Of a DNA stretch of 64,000 nt, positions 10,685-23,156 are shown one piece after another (position 1 is the stretch's first letter; each line of letters begins with the position of its first letter). The stretch is from Taiwanofungus camphoratus (lineage: Eukaryota; Basidiomycota; Agaricomycetes; Polyporales; Taiwanofungaceae). Under the pieces are notes generated by a model. That model was given only the letters and a program-made list of their open reading frames with translations. It was not told the DNA's origin and ran no database searches. The stretch is taken from the NCBI GenBank assembly GCA_003999685.1, contig CP021224.1, positions 868,001 to 932,000 of the forward strand, in the 5' to 3' direction. The position numbers and the translations under genes are program-made.

Positions 10685-11974
10685 AAGGCGTCGATGGGCC
10701 TACTTATAGCGGGAGTGTGTTTGGCACGCAGGCCACCGAGCGCAGACGGCCTGGAATTAATATAGGGAAGGAAATCCGGGGTTCGATCGACGTCATATGA
10801 TCTCCGCAGCCACCCCGGGAAATGATCGACGCTCCAGCACTGTGCGGAACGCCGGCTCATTGACCACAGCTACAGCGCCAAACTTCCTTCGGAAATATGA
10901 GCCTGGAGTCACAGGTTCATAAGTACGAGGACTCCAACGAGGTCATCCGTATTACGAATGGCGGATATGGTCAGAATAAGAATTTTGGCATGGAACCATG
11001 GGGGGAATGAATGCGATTGATCCTTGCAGAGTGAATACATAATGCAAGTTTGCACCCTGTGCATTTATTAGAGCGTGTTCGCACCCAATTCGAACTCGAG
11101 TAAAAAAGGAAAAATTAGGCAAATAACGGTCTCTGGTTGGACTTGGCTGCGAATACGCTCTATTTGACTTGTCTTAACCGGGGAGTGGAGAACACCATGA
11201 GTGGGATAGAATACTAGTGAGTGCCAGGGGTCACATCATCGCAAACAACCGCGAGAGAAATCCGGAGAAAGTCTGCAATGTAGATGACGATCGTAGACTT
11301 CATCTTGACCTCATCGTTGCGTTGTTCGCCATAAACCATCCAAGCTTCATGACGGCGAGTTACCTTGACCATGACCCAGAGGACGTGCTATCCACGCAAG
11401 TTCTGTTCGAACAAAGACGATCTTTGATTCGAGCTGAACGTTCGCCAACTCGGCTCGGACAGGCTCCCCTGAAGTAGACAGATGCTGCGCTAGGTAGCAT
11501 ATGCATGAAGACACGACTTGCTGACGGGCGCTGAACCCAAACGGCAGCATCGCGACTTACGGAGGTAGACAATGTGGTAGAACCAAGAAACGAGCGGTTG
11601 TAAGATATCGTTGACAAGATCAATTCCAATTAAACTTGAACTTGAATGCTTGACTTTGAGCTCACGGCAGGACGACAGCATGTCTCACCAATGTAGGCCC
11701 AAACACCGTTCGTCACAGCCAAGTTATAATAGTGAATCAGGACATTGTTTGGTGGTGGTCACCATGGAACGGACCGTGCTTACTTCGGATTGACTGATGT
11801 GCTAACGGTCAAAGAACCTTCCGTGCACGGTGTGAGTCGTTGGTTTGCAGAAAGTAACGACGATACGGTCACGAGGCCTCTGTGACGGCTCGCGTTGACC
11901 GCGTTCTCGGAAAGCGCGTTTCCTTCCAACGGCCCATTTTGACTTTCCATTTGATTGCTCCTCAGATTGCTATC
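10685..11974. other. Intergenic region with no supported gene
   Basis: Overlapping short frames occur on both strands, but none has a consistent exon pattern. The part just before 11975 should contain the promoter of the orphan gene that follows. The part next to 10685 would be the promoter of the small minus-strand frame if that is real. Confidence 0.4.
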
Positions 11975-13216
11975 ATGGACTTGATGCATGCTCCCTTGCA
12001 GTCAATATCCAACACGAACCTACGATTCAATGTCGCCCCGCCATCCCTCCCACCGCCTCGCAAGCAGATGACCATAACTAAATCTTACTGGGACTGTGTT
12101 GCGGAGCACGATTTACTCTCATGCACGACTTGTCGTGAGCTACTTCCGCTTGCATGGAAGACTCCGACGTGCAAAAAGTGCGCTATCCATAAGGATACGG
12201 GGTGCAAACAGGCAGAAAAGAAGAGGAGCACCGAGGCCGCCCCGATGACCTGGGAGGCTTCATCGAGCAACATTAGTTCTGAAATAAGGTATGAAGTTCA
12301 CGAAAGCTGAGGAGGCATTACCGAGGCGAGTACTTTTTGCAGTGGTAACGAGCCGCGAGGAAGTATGCCTACATCATATACCGGTGTACTTCTTGGGAAG
12401 AGGAAGGCACCTGAAACAGACTCTGAGGTCCCCGCAAAAATGTCGTCCTCACGAGACAAGATGTACGATCAGTACCAAACTGGCGCTGATATGCTCGATA
12501 CCCTCTCGTCCAGCCTTAAACAATACTATAATGCATGTCTGTCTTCCAGCGCGCAACCGCCATACATTCAATTTCGTGGAGGATACTCGGTAGTGTCTGA
12601 TCCAAAAATTACGAGATGGAAACGCGTCGATATGGTGTCTGATGAACTAAAGAAAGTGGTGAAACTTCCGCATAGGTGAGTAGTTCGAATATCCCCATCG
12701 GCTGTTCCGCAGCTTTACATTTCGCTGCATGTCCTCATGCACTTTGATGTATTTAAATCACGCACTGACTGTACTACTTCTAGTAAAAAGGCGTACGTTC
12801 GGCCGATGTCCGCGGACACCTGGACAGAGAGCTTCCAATGCGATTGTAGTCGTGGGCGTGTAGCATCATCCTTATCCTCCCAAACCCCTTCAATGATGTC
12901 GCACACGGCGCGCACCCCAACTCCCCCGTCGTCACAAACACCAGGCGCCTCTAGCTCATGCGCTAAACCCGCAAAGCGTACTCAGACCAGTCTGTCCCAT
13001 TGGATTCTTAGCGCAGCGCCGAAAGCCAAGACGTCTACTTCTGTAACCGTCGATGCCGGGGCTGCATATATCACTGGGATACCCACTTCAGTCGACGACG
13101 TGCCGGGTTGTGGAGGCAAGGTGAATATTACCGTCCAAGACGACGAATCGCATCCACTAGGAAAACTTGTCAAGGGGCAGAAGATCATACTTGAGGTCGA
13201 TCACCCTGTCGTGTGA
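11975..13216 (+). CDS. Orphan protein with a C4 cysteine cluster, unknown function
   Basis: Three exons (11975-12288, 12343-12675, 12784-13216) join in frame across GT-AG introns and give 359 residues. The chosen start is the first in-frame ATG (MDLMHAPLQSISN). Residues about 45-75 hold C-x2-C, 13 residues, C-x2-C, then a further cysteine (CTTCRELLP, TCKKC, GCK), which could bind zinc. The centre (about 110-215) is helical with MYDQYQTGADMLDTLSSSLK. The C-terminal part is Ser/Thr/Pro-rich with a last folded-looking segment GGKVNITVQDDESHPLG. It is not a family I recognise. The open spliced frame argues for a real gene; a DNA- or protein-binding role is only a guess from the cysteines. Confidence 0.65.
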
Positions 13217-13708
13217 CCATTCCACCGCATTTTGAACGGGAGGGCGCAATCAATGTACACTCAATACGTGTTAGAGCTTTGTCCATACGTTTTAGCTATC
13301 TCGTTACTTCTTGTGTATAATTGTTAACGGATCTTGCATTAGTGATGCAAACAACTCTGGTATCGAGCGCACGAATTTTGTAGCCTTATCTAGAAAGAAA
13401 CGTTCCAAATATGGAACGATTTCCGAAAGGCGGCAACCACCATCTGTTAGTGCAGACTCCAGGGGGTTAGCGCAGAGCGGGATACTTACTCACAGAGTTG
13501 GCCTCTAGCACGGTCATGTCCTCGCACATCGACAAGTTACACCTAGTCGTGTTCTCATTCAAGTGATTAAAAGGTTGGATCTATCACTAGTAAACCTGGT
13601 AGAATCGCAGTTACTCGTCCGATACAACTGGAACTAGTAGTATACATTTCATATCGCTATAGATCAAAGCATCACTCTCATTTCATGCGTGAGGATATGG
13701 AAACGTGT
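13217..13708. other. Intergenic region between convergent genes
   Basis: It lies between the stop of the orphan gene and the stop of the second F-box gene, so it should contain both 3' ends. No further coding frame or repeat is supported. Confidence 0.4.
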
Positions 13709-15397
13709 CTAGAAATCTTGCTCCTCGGGATAACACTCCATGCCATCCCAGACTACATCCGCGACAAGCTCCTTGAGACGGGCTACACACCTTGCATGGA
13801 CATAGAGACATCGGGATAGCACCATTTTAGTGATCTCCGCCTTCCTCTCCGCTCGTAACATGAGACAGTCCTGCCAGTCAGTGAAAGCATCCCAGATGTC
13901 CAGCGAATAGTGCACGCTTTCGAAATTGACATCATCCAACTCAAGCGTGCGCAGCTCAGGCAGAAGCACGTCGCCCCGTTCCGTTATTAGCGCTTGAAGA
14001 AGCTCCTCAAACGAGCCGCCACGTACTCGCAAAGTGTGCACTGTAGCGGTCCGACTGAAAACACGCCAGCTCCAGTCCAGGGTAAATTCCACGTCGCCCA
14101 CGCATAGCATCTGGACGTTGTTCAGGTAGAGGATGTCGCACACATTCGCCACGAGAGAGGGCGCAATGGACTTCTCTTCGCCGCAGAATTCCAGAATGAA
14201 TTCGATGTGAGGCGGAACATCAAAAGTCTGCTGCCCGAAGACTGTATTCATCTTTACCACGGCATTCCAGCCTCGAAAACAGACGTTGGACTTGGAGGAG
14301 CAGTCGATGGAGAAACTCTGTAGACTACGACTAAGGCAAGAGCTGTTACGACCTAAGGCTGATGTGAAGTGAGACAATTTCTCAAGCTGCGGTGTATACG
14401 GGCAAGTGAGCGACAACGCGGTAGAAGAAGGAAAAGAAAGATTGGCCATGATATCTACGTAGACCGTCGCATCACGACACCGTATTAGGAGCGATTGGAG
14501 ATTACCCAGATGTACGTGATCCTGGTGACGGGCTGGTGTCGGAAGACTGACCGCGTTGTCAAGCTCTAAGTGAACGAGCTGCGGGGTCTGCCCTGCGAGT
14601 GCAAGTAGATCGTTGGCTTTCAATTCCGTGAATCGCAAGATGAGATGTGTCAGGAAGCAGTTGACGGGTACGACTTTAAACGGCACGGCGTCATTGATTT
14701 CGAGTCGTCGTAGATGTGGGTAATGACCAGAGGGGGTAAAGTTGGCTAGGGCTTGTTGCTGTCCAAGTTGCAGGGAACGGATCGCGGCAGAATGCTTGGT
14801 ATTGGTAATCACAAGGGTCTCGAGTGTCTGGGCTGAGCCGCTCGTATTCAGCCACCGCAGGACCGACCTAAGCTCAAAAACTGAACACGATGTAGCAAGT
14901 TCCCTGATCCGAGAACGGTCCATTACTGCCCTGCAGGCGCTTCCAGGAAAACCACCTGTAGCAAGTGACCTGTCTTGGAAGAGAACGGCGGAGGCGACTT
15001 TCAGCTTGATTGGCACATCCTTGCTGCGTTCTAGCATGCAGGTTATCCACTTGAGCCTGGACCGACCAGTTAAGACGATGTAGCTCCACAGAGGAGCATA
15101 TTCGATAGCAATGACCCGCCACCGATGGCAGACCATTGTAACATAGGCCCAGTCGTAGTTCGTTTTCCCTAGATTCCAGTGGCGGCGTACATTGAACATG
15201 AATATCTCCACCAATATCTCTGGTGGGAGGCGCGCAATAGGCAGCAGCTCGTTCAGGGCTAGGGTGTCGCGCTCGACCCAGGACTCCAGCTCACGAATTA
15301 ATCGGCGCAGCTCGTCGCATTCTCCTTGCATCTCGTCTACTTCGGCAGGTGCACAGATAGTGCCATCGTCCCTAAAATTGACTCGATAAGAATGCAT
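13709..15397 (-). CDS. F-box protein with leucine-rich C-terminal region (second copy type)
   Basis: An intronless 562-residue frame of the same layout as the gene at 6268-7959: an N-terminal helix (DELRRLIRELESWVERDTLA), then ARLPPEILVEIFMFNVRRHW with the F-box near residue 57, then WAYVTMVCHRWRVIAIEYAP, and a long leucine-rich tail. The two proteins share architecture but have diverged strongly in the tail, as expected for paralogues recognising different substrates. Likely an SCF ubiquitin ligase adaptor. The start is set by an N-terminal ATG with no longer in-frame option of coding character. Confidence 0.88.
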   Translation of the reverse strand: MHSYRVNFRDDGTICAPAEVDEMQGECDELRRLIRELESWVERDTLALNELLPIARLPPEILVEIFMFNVRRHWNLGKTNYDWAYVTMVCHRWRVIAIEYAPLWSYIVLTGRSRLKWITCMLERSKDVPIKLKVASAVLFQDRSLATGGFPGSACRAVMDRSRIRELATSCSVFELRSVLRWLNTSGSAQTLETLVITNTKHSAAIRSLQLGQQQALANFTPSGHYPHLRRLEINDAVPFKVVPVNCFLTHLILRFTELKANDLLALAGQTPQLVHLELDNAVSLPTPARHQDHVHLGNLQSLLIRCRDATVYVDIMANLSFPSSTALSLTCPYTPQLEKLSHFTSALGRNSSCLSRSLQSFSIDCSSKSNVCFRGWNAVVKMNTVFGQQTFDVPPHIEFILEFCGEEKSIAPSLVANVCDILYLNNVQMLCVGDVEFTLDWSWRVFSRTATVHTLRVRGGSFEELLQALITERGDVLLPELRTLELDDVNFESVHYSLDIWDAFTDWQDCLMLRAERKAEITKMVLSRCLYVHARCVARLKELVADVVWDGMECYPEEQDF

Positions 15398-16243
15398 GAC
15401 AAGGCCCCTGGAAGGACCAGAGGTGTATAAACAGTTGTGAATAACTTACGCCAGGTGTGGTCCCGGGTCGCAATCGTTGGTACTACAGTCTACATTCTGC
15501 ATATTCAGCTGTGTCAGTTGATCAAATTGAAAATTAGAGCGGGCAAAAAGGACGCGGAGGGAAGTAAGAGGACTTCAAAATCTATGACCAAGCCTGTAGT
15601 TACAATTAGTACAGAAGGATGGAAGAGGAAATAATGTAAAAGTTGCACGAGTCGTGCAGGTTGTCCAGTTTACTCAGTCGAGACGTTCCATCGGCGACGA
15701 GCAAGGAGGCGAGCGCTTATTTATAACTTACGCATCACAATCACTCCTTGGTATGACGATGACAATGAAATGAGCAGTTCTGTGGGTACGTATGCAAGGA
15801 CCCCAAGCAAGTTGGTGTAGTGTTTCAGTCCCGGTTACCCGGTCTTTATAGACAATGGGCATTGGAACGGGCCACTCATCATACTACGGTGAGGGAACCG
15901 TTTTAGGAAGTATAGATAGAATCGAGTCGGTCTTAAGTGACATAGTAAACAAATGGCGAGCGGGTCTCGTTTGTGGGTCCGAATTGGATTGAGTGATCAA
16001 TGGGATCCGTATTCTCCCATCCTTCTTGGACACGGCGGACTCCAAACCGCGCATCCGCATGGAGCATCACAGAAAGACTGGATTGAAGGGAGACGCAGTG
16101 AACAAAGGAAACAAACAAAAATAGAGTATACAAGCAGCATCATGCTTATGTTAAACTCGTCTCGGGGACGCCAGACAGCACGTCTGTCAACATAGCAATT
16201 ATCAACTATGACCCACACAAGACAACTTGAAACCAGTGTGGTA
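15398..16243. other. Intergenic region, nothing recognised
   Basis: About 850 bases between the start of the F-box gene and the 3' end of the epsilon-COP gene. Short frames on either strand do not extend and show no domain. The 15398-15500 part is probably the F-box promoter. Confidence 0.4.
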
Positions 16244-17387
16244 TTATGCTGCAGCTATAGCTAGAGGGGGCACCTCGAATTTTGCACACAGTTCGTCGAA
16301 GAGCTCCGCCTTTTGGCCCACATCCACAACCATAGGGTAGCTTGGGTATTCACTCGACAGTTTACTGCACACACACAGCGAGCAAGCGCGTCAGACAGCA
16401 CACATACGAAAGTGGGGACATGTGGCACGCACCTGAACAGCTGCTCTGCATCCACGAGCTTTGCCGTGCCCAAGCCCGCTACGACCGTCAGCGCCGCAAG
16501 CGTCTCCGCGTCCGCCTTCCCGTCCTGCTGCGCGACGGCCTCCTCCAGATCCGACTTCGCCGCGGGCACCTCGCCCCGCAGCAGCCGCGTGACGCCGCGC
16601 GCGGTGAGCAGGTGTGGCGAGGAGAGCGACGGATGAGCGAGCTGCTCGGTGTAGAAGGACGAACAGTCGGCGTAGGCATCGCGCCCGGTGACGAGTCCAA
16701 TGGACGCCTCGATGAGCTGCAGTAGCAGGTCGTCCTCTGCCCACCGCTTTGCACGGTCGAACTCCTTGCGCGCGAGGTCGGGGCGGCTGATGGAGAGATA
16801 GATCTGGACTGTTAGCGCGACACTGTAGCGTATCCGTGGTGAGTGAGATATGTGGTGGTAGTGAGGTGAAGAGCGCACGCTTCCAAGTTCTCCGTGTTGG
16901 TCCCGACGCCGAGCGTTTCCAGTGCCTCCTCCACCTCGCCGGCGAGTGCAAATGCGGTGCCCGCCAATACACGCACCATTCCCTTCTCCTTCTCTGTCGC
17001 GTCCAGGTCCTCCCCCTCGATCTCCACACACAGATCCCGCAGCTCTTCCAGAGCCGCATCCTTCTCCGCCGCACCCGCAACCACATACCGTGCGAGACCG
17101 GCGACGGCCTTGAGCGCAATGTTCTCAGTGTTGGACGGCACGAGCGTCGAGACAGCCGCGGGGTTGTTGAGGGCGATGTGGGCGCGGCATTGGTAGACGA
17201 GTATGGGTGTGTAGTCAAGGGAGGTGGAGTCCGGGAGGGTCAAGTCAATCAGTGACTTGTACGCGCCTACGAGTGCATTTCCCGTCAGCTTGTCAACTTG
17301 TCAGGGAGTATGGGAGCGTGCCCTTTCCGACTCTTACATACCGAGGATGAATTGTTGTTTAATGTGGTACACGTCAGAGGAATCCAT
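16244..17387 (-). CDS. SEC28: Coatomer epsilon subunit (epsilon-COP, Sec28)
   Basis: Start at 17387 (MDSSDVYHIKQQFILG), stop TAA at 16244-16246. Exons encode GAYKSLIDLTLPDS, LVYQCRAHIALNNPAAVSTL, VQIYLSISRPDLARKEFDRA, DDLLLQLIEASIGL, LLTARGVTRLLRGEVPAAKS, SDLEEAVAQQDGKADAETLA and a final exon ending CAKFEVPPLAIAAA. The helical TPR-like repeats and these signatures are typical of epsilon-COP, which stabilises alpha-COP in the COPI coat for Golgi-to-ER transport. It is the most GC-rich gene here, which creates several long antisense shadow frames. The last exon uses a different frame from the longest frame visible at the 3' end. Confidence 0.93.
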
Positions 17388-18341
17388 TGTAAGAATGTGT
17401 TATTTAATGCAATGCCAGTGTCTTGAGGTGTTCAACTACTTCCGGCGTGGTTCCACCCGATCGTGCAGCTGTAAGCGCCCGTCCTTGGCTCAGAATTCAA
17501 TCCCCGATAGCTGAGGTGTTACAGAACTTGCTCCAAATTTCAATCACCGCCAATATCAAAATCAACCCTCTTTCACGTCGCTGTGTCAAGCTGGCAGGGA
17601 AGGATGCTCGCGTATGTCGCGTGTAGTGCCCGAAACAGCTCGATTGATGAATGATATGAGAGCTTGGCTTCGACCCGTACCTATATGCGCATGGCCCATG
17701 GTCTGACTCATATCTTATGGAACACCTTCGGGTCTGTACAGTGAGGCAAGTCTATTCCGCCGGGACTGTAAGCTTCAGTACAGTACTTATGATGCAGTGA
17801 TGTCCGAGAGCATTGCTTTGGTCGATTCTCGGGGCGCGTCTCGACTTGCGCTGATAGGAAACTCCGTTCTTACGTCGCATTCCTAGATTGTACTAGGATG
17901 ATAGGTTCTATTCGGTTCACATGCTGTGCCATTTCAAGTCGTAAGCTTGCCGAGTTGCTTTCATGCGGGGAAGCACGGCTTGTGTAGAGATGCGGATCCA
18001 GGAGAATATGCGCCCTCATGATTCTTGTCCGCGTGCATTGGACGCTCCTTCTCTCTTTGAACAGCCCATCGACTGATGAGGATTTCACTATGACCGATTT
18101 CGTTCCCAGCTGATCTGTCTTGGGCGTTCCTTCCGCGTATGTATCCCAGAGTGCCTCTGAAACGACGGCAGGAACGTTTCATGACACGTCGAGAGCTTCC
18201 CTGCAATTCCACTTGTCGGGCATACAACATTACTCTCACCATGCACTCGTATAAGAGACCGAACAGGGTGGCGGCTCAAACGCTTTCTGTATCCGAGCTC
18301 TTTTTCTCGTTCACATCTGCCTTCTGCCCGAGTCCGACAGT
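17388..18341. other. Divergent intergenic region between epsilon-COP and the Ppo gene
   Basis: About 950 bases. It must hold the promoters of both flanking genes. Open frames on the minus strand here (for example 17961-18426) lack domain signals and are probably chance. I see no repeat or RNA gene. Confidence 0.4.
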
Positions 18342-21300
18342 ATGACCACGAGATCGAGCAGGTTCTCTTCTTTTGCCGCGTCCGTGGCAAGTCCTTCCCG
18401 TCTTCGCAAACACATTTTGTGCTCATATTTGAGGTTCCCTAGGAGAATGATGTATCCCGGGCCGAACATGCACTGGATGCTCACGCTCGCAGAGCTCTCC
18501 AGGAGCTCCGTGAGCAGGTAAAGCAATGAGCTAATGGTTGAGCGGCACTCAATCAGTAACGTATCATGTTGTACAGATCCAGACAGGCCAGCCATTGAGC
18601 TGGGATCTCCAAACAGTGGTATGTGCCTATCATAACGTTCTGTGTGTTGCTTCACAACGTTCATGTAGGCAAGCATTGTCGACGTCTTGAGGCATCCCAA
18701 TGGCATCGACGACCGCAAGATGCTGGTATATATCCTTCTTACTCCACTCTTGACTCTATCTCACACAGCAGCGTGGCCATGACAGCTGGAGCACGTCCTC
18801 GTGTTCCTCTCCCGCCATTCCACAGGCGCATTCGGTGCTAAGTTGCAGGACGCCGTTGTCGAACTTCGTCAGTTCTTAGTCCCCCCGGATCAACCTCTCC
18901 GTCGAATTGCCACCTAACAATTAATATCAACTCGCAGTGTACGACGACCTCGCGCACCCGCCCGAGACGTACATCGGGGACACGTACGCGTGGCGCGCGG
19001 CGGACGGGGCGAACAACAATCTGGGCGTGCCCGACATGGGCAAGGCTCGTACGCCGTATTCAAGGAGTGTGCAACAGACCCACCCCCTCCCGCGGAACGA
19101 GATGCCTGATGCAGGACTTGTTTTCGACACACTCCTCAGGCGCGAGGAGGTAGGTGCTGTTCATTGGCGTTGTCTCGCATGATTCATACACATTGCGCAG
19201 TTCGTCAAACACCCCGCGGGCCTGTCTAGCATGATGTTCTCCTTCGCTGCGCTCGTCATCCACACGTAAGTTACCCCGTGTAGCCTGAAAACGCATTGCT
19301 CACACTCTGGCCGCTGGGCAGCGTCTTCCGCACGTCGCACGACAACGTGAACATCAACGAGACATCGTCCTACGTCGACCTCGCACCGTTGTACGGAAAC
19401 AACCAGGACATGCAGAACAAGATCCGTGTACGCGACGGCCGCGGTCTATTGCACCCGGACACATTCGCAGAGGACCGGTTGTTGCTCCTCCCTCCTGCCG
19501 TCTGCGTGTTGCTCGTGCTGTTCAACCGGAACCACAACGTCAGTCGGGTCATCTCATAGCCGCCCTGATACCTGGGCTGACCAGCAGACCGCCATGTGTG
19601 TACAGTACATCGCGAAGATGCTGCTGCAGCTCAACGAGCGCGGGCACTTCCAAGATCCGACCAGCATCCCTACGTCCGACCCCCAGCGCGCGTCGAAGCT
19701 GCTCAAGCAGGACGAGGAGATCTTCCAGACCGCGCGCCTCATCAACTGCGGGTGGTTCGCGAGCGTCGTCTTCTCTGACTACCTCAGCGCGATTCTGGGC
19801 CTGGTCCGCGACGGGAACAGCTGGAGCTTGAATCCGTTTGGGGTAGGTGTAATTCTCCTGCAGGGATATGGAACGGGAAATTGACGTTGATTCGACGGTT
19901 GCGGGATGCAGGAGATCAGAGATTCTGACCATAAACTGGCCGAGCGTGGTCGGGGAAATGTTGTCAGCGTCGAGGTACGTAGAAGCGATTCTCACGGGAT
20001 GAGCGTCGCTCACGCGGCTCGCGGAACAGTTTAACTGTCTTTATCGGTGGCACGCAACCACTTCGGTCGCGGACGAAAAGTGGATTGAACAGCTGTTCGC
20101 TAAAATATTCCCCAAGCAGACCTGGGACCAAGTCGGTTTCATCTGTCTTGATCTCTTAGTATGCCGTGGATTGAATAATTCCGCAGATCACCATTAAGGA
20201 TTTTAAGGATGCCGCCAAGGAACTGCAGAAGACAGAGGTCGACGCCTCCCACTGGACCTTCGGCAAGTGGGTAGAGTCATCTTCGATATCCGATTCAGAC
20301 GAAAACGTGTTGACAACTTGCGACTTCAGTTTGCAGCGTCAGCCAGACGGAACGTTCAAGGACGAAGAGCTGGCAGTCATACTCAAGAATGCGTAAGTGC
20401 TACGCTTGCTTGTCCGCAGGTGTCGGCGAAGTAACTCGACGCCTGTCCTCAGAACGGAACACCCGGCTGCTGCGTTCAAAGCGCGTGGTACACCGCATGT
20501 CATGCGCTTACACGAGATCATGGGCATCGAGTCCAACCGCCAATGGGGATGTTGTTCGCTAAATGACTTTAGACAGGTGAGACTATGCTTACTTTTGCGT
20601 TCAGCTGCGACATCTAACGGGTCTGGCACACGAAGTTCCTCGGTTTGAAAAGTGAGCGATAATCACTCAAGGTCGCGGCTTGCACGAGCACTGATCGCTT
20701 ATGCGCAGCATACTCGAGCTTCCTGGAGTGGAATCCCGATCCTGAAGTAGCTGCGGCTGCCGAGAAGTTGTATGGCACTATAGACCGCCTCGAACTCTAT
20801 GTTGGGCTTCAGGCCGAAGCTGCCAAGCCAGTTATTGAGGGTGCTGGCTTGTGCCCATGTACGTCCATACCATGTCTGCTGATACCCACGTTCTAATGTG
20901 TTGCGGGTCGATCAAGCGTATACCATCAGTCGTGCGATTCTCAGCGATGCCATCGCGCTCACCCGCGGCGACCGATTCTACACCGCCGACTATACCCCGT
21001 TCAACATGACGTGCTGGGGCTTCGCTGACTGCCAGCTCGACCCCGCTGGGCCGGGTAACGGCAGCACGCTGGGCAAACTGTTCCTGCGCACGCTTCCGAG
21101 GCAGTTCACCGCCGACAGCTCATACGCGTGGTTCCCACTCATGACACCCGAAGCGATGCAACAGATTCTAACGAAGTTGAATGTCGTGAATACGTATAAT
21201 CTCTCAAGGCCGGAGACCGTACCGTCGTCCACTGAGGTCTACGAATATTCTGAGGTTGCGCAGGTGCTGGGGAGCGACGATCAATTCAGTGTGCGCTATG

Positions 21301-23156
21301 TGAGCCGGGCGAGTCGCGTCATCAGTGGTCAAGGGTGAGTAATAAAATTGTTGCGCACAATCGTTTATCAAAGTCGCATAGCTTCTTCATGTCATCCGAT
21401 AATCCTGCACGAGCTGCAAGGGAACAGCGTGCCTTCCTGAGTGCACTTGTTGGTGCGCCCAGCTCTCCGGACAATATTACCAGCTTCTTCTACCGGAAGA
21501 CACGGGAGCTCATGCTGCAGGAGTCATACTCTTTGGTCGGTTCACCAACAAAGAACGTTGATATTGTGCGGGATGTCCTCAAGTTTGTTCCTATCCATTG
21601 GGCAAGCGAACTTGTAAGTGAACCAACCCATCCTATCCTTATCTGAACATTGCATCTTTCATTGTAGGCAGGAATTTCGCTCAAGAGTAAGCCGGACTCC
21701 AGTGATGGCCTCTACACGCCACAGCAGCTCTTCGACGTTCTCGGTGATATCTACTCGTCGGTCAACTCACGCTCAATTCCTTGCACGAGACTTAATATGT
21801 TTGTATTCTTATAGATACCTATTCCTCGATGTTGAAGCATCCAAAGTACTGAAACTTCAACAGCAAGTCAAGGCAGATATAGATCAGCTGCTGCATCACA
21901 TCAAGAGTGCGTTCGGTGGAGCCTCACGGGTATGTAGCCCTTAGCAGTTAATTCATTCGTCGGGGGTTTCTGATGTTGAGCCAGCTCTCGCTGTACGGGA
22001 TTGTGGAGACAATCAGTGAGATATTCCTCGGGCACAAGAAGAATGACAGAACGGAATTCATGGAACGTCTGCACGCACTCGGCTACTCATCTGATACGTT
22101 GTGCAACTCCATCCTAGCTTTTTTGGTTGGGTCTACAGTCGAAATGTCTCAGGGTATGCTGTCTCTTGTATCCATGTTTCTGTACCGATAGCTAAGTGAT
22201 GGCTATCTCCAGCATTCATTAACGTGATCAATTTCTATCTTGACGAAAACAAACCAAGGGACGTACAAGCCCTAGTGTCAAAAGCGAAGCTCGACACCAA
22301 GGACGAAGTACTTTTGCAAGGTTTTGTTAACGAAGCCCTTCGTATGTGTCTGATATAACGTGATGCCTCGTCCGTGATGTTTATTACCGAATTCCAGGTC
22401 TCGATCCCACGTTCCGTGGAGTATACCGTATGTATTCTATTTGCACTTCCCTTGCTTGCAGTGTCCAAAAAAAGATTAACGTCTGCCTATAGGGGAAACA
22501 CTGCGTAGCGTTGCTGTAGGCAAACAGATACTACAGGCAAATAGCACCATTTTTGCAGATATCGCCAGCGCCAGCCTAGACGTGTGTATAATCTTCACAT
22601 CCTTGATAGTCGAGAGGCTCACATTTCCTTTCTAGAACGAAGTCTTTCCAAACCCGAAAATGGTGGTGCCAACGCGTACTCCCCAACAACGCTATCTGGT
22701 AGGTGATGGTTCTTCTAGGTGAGTATTTCTCCTGTTGGTTTGCGAACGCGTCGACTGAGGCAGGCGGTCCCTTCAGGTGTTTGGGCAGAGAGCTGTCTTC
22801 GAAGGTAAATTTGATGCCTTCTGTTCCCAGCCACGACGCTAATCTTCAGGTGTTGGCCTGCTCCTAGATCATAGTGGAAGTCGTGCGTGCAGTCTTCGGC
22901 TTTAAGAACCTGCGACGTGCACCCGGGCAGTCAGGTGTACTTAAACGGTCAGTATCAACGCGGCCGCCAATGAAACTCTTCTCCTGACTACTTTACATAG
23001 GTTCAAGGAAGACTCAACGAAGACCAACTGCTTCTCATATCTGTCTCCGACGACTCAGGAGCTGGTGCCTTGGGCGACTTCCATGGTTGTACAGGTACGC
23101 GGTATGACAAGCCCCTTTATCTTTGCTGATCATCGTTCGTCTGTCAGTATGACTGA
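18342..23156 (+). CDS. Psi-factor-producing oxygenase (fatty acid dioxygenase / P450 fusion)
   Basis: About 20 short exons encode a Ppo/linoleate diol synthase-type protein. The N-terminal heme dioxygenase domain shows LYDDLAHPPETYIGDTYAWR, FAALVIHTVFRTSHDNVNIN (distal His), SSYVDLAPLYGNNQ, and the catalytic YRWH at 20042-20053 with proximal His and catalytic Tyr. The C-terminal P450-like domain keeps the heme Cys in GDGSSRCLGRELSS (Cys codon 22778-22780). In the helix where relatives have Asn-x-x-Gln this protein reads VEMSQ (22138-22152). The family converts linoleic or oleic acid to hydroperoxides and then to diols or related oxylipins controlling sporulation. The stop is at 23154-23156 after a last mini-exon YD. 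The 5' end is uncertain: exon RALQELREQ (about 18480-18521) is clear, the ATG at 18342 is only the best candidate. Confidence 0.9.

Noticed and set aside
10770-10800. GGGGTTCGATC, resembling a tRNA B box
   Set aside because: No matching A box, acceptor stem or cloverleaf around it.
16313-17255. Several frames of 90-275 codons on both strands over the epsilon-COP gene
   Set aside because: GC-rich shadows; Arg/Ser/Pro-rich composition and no motif, while the spliced minus-strand protein matches Sec28.
18311-18718. 135-codon minus-strand frame over the Ppo 5' region
   Set aside because: The plus strand here holds Ppo exons with good splice sites and family peptides; the minus frame has no domain.
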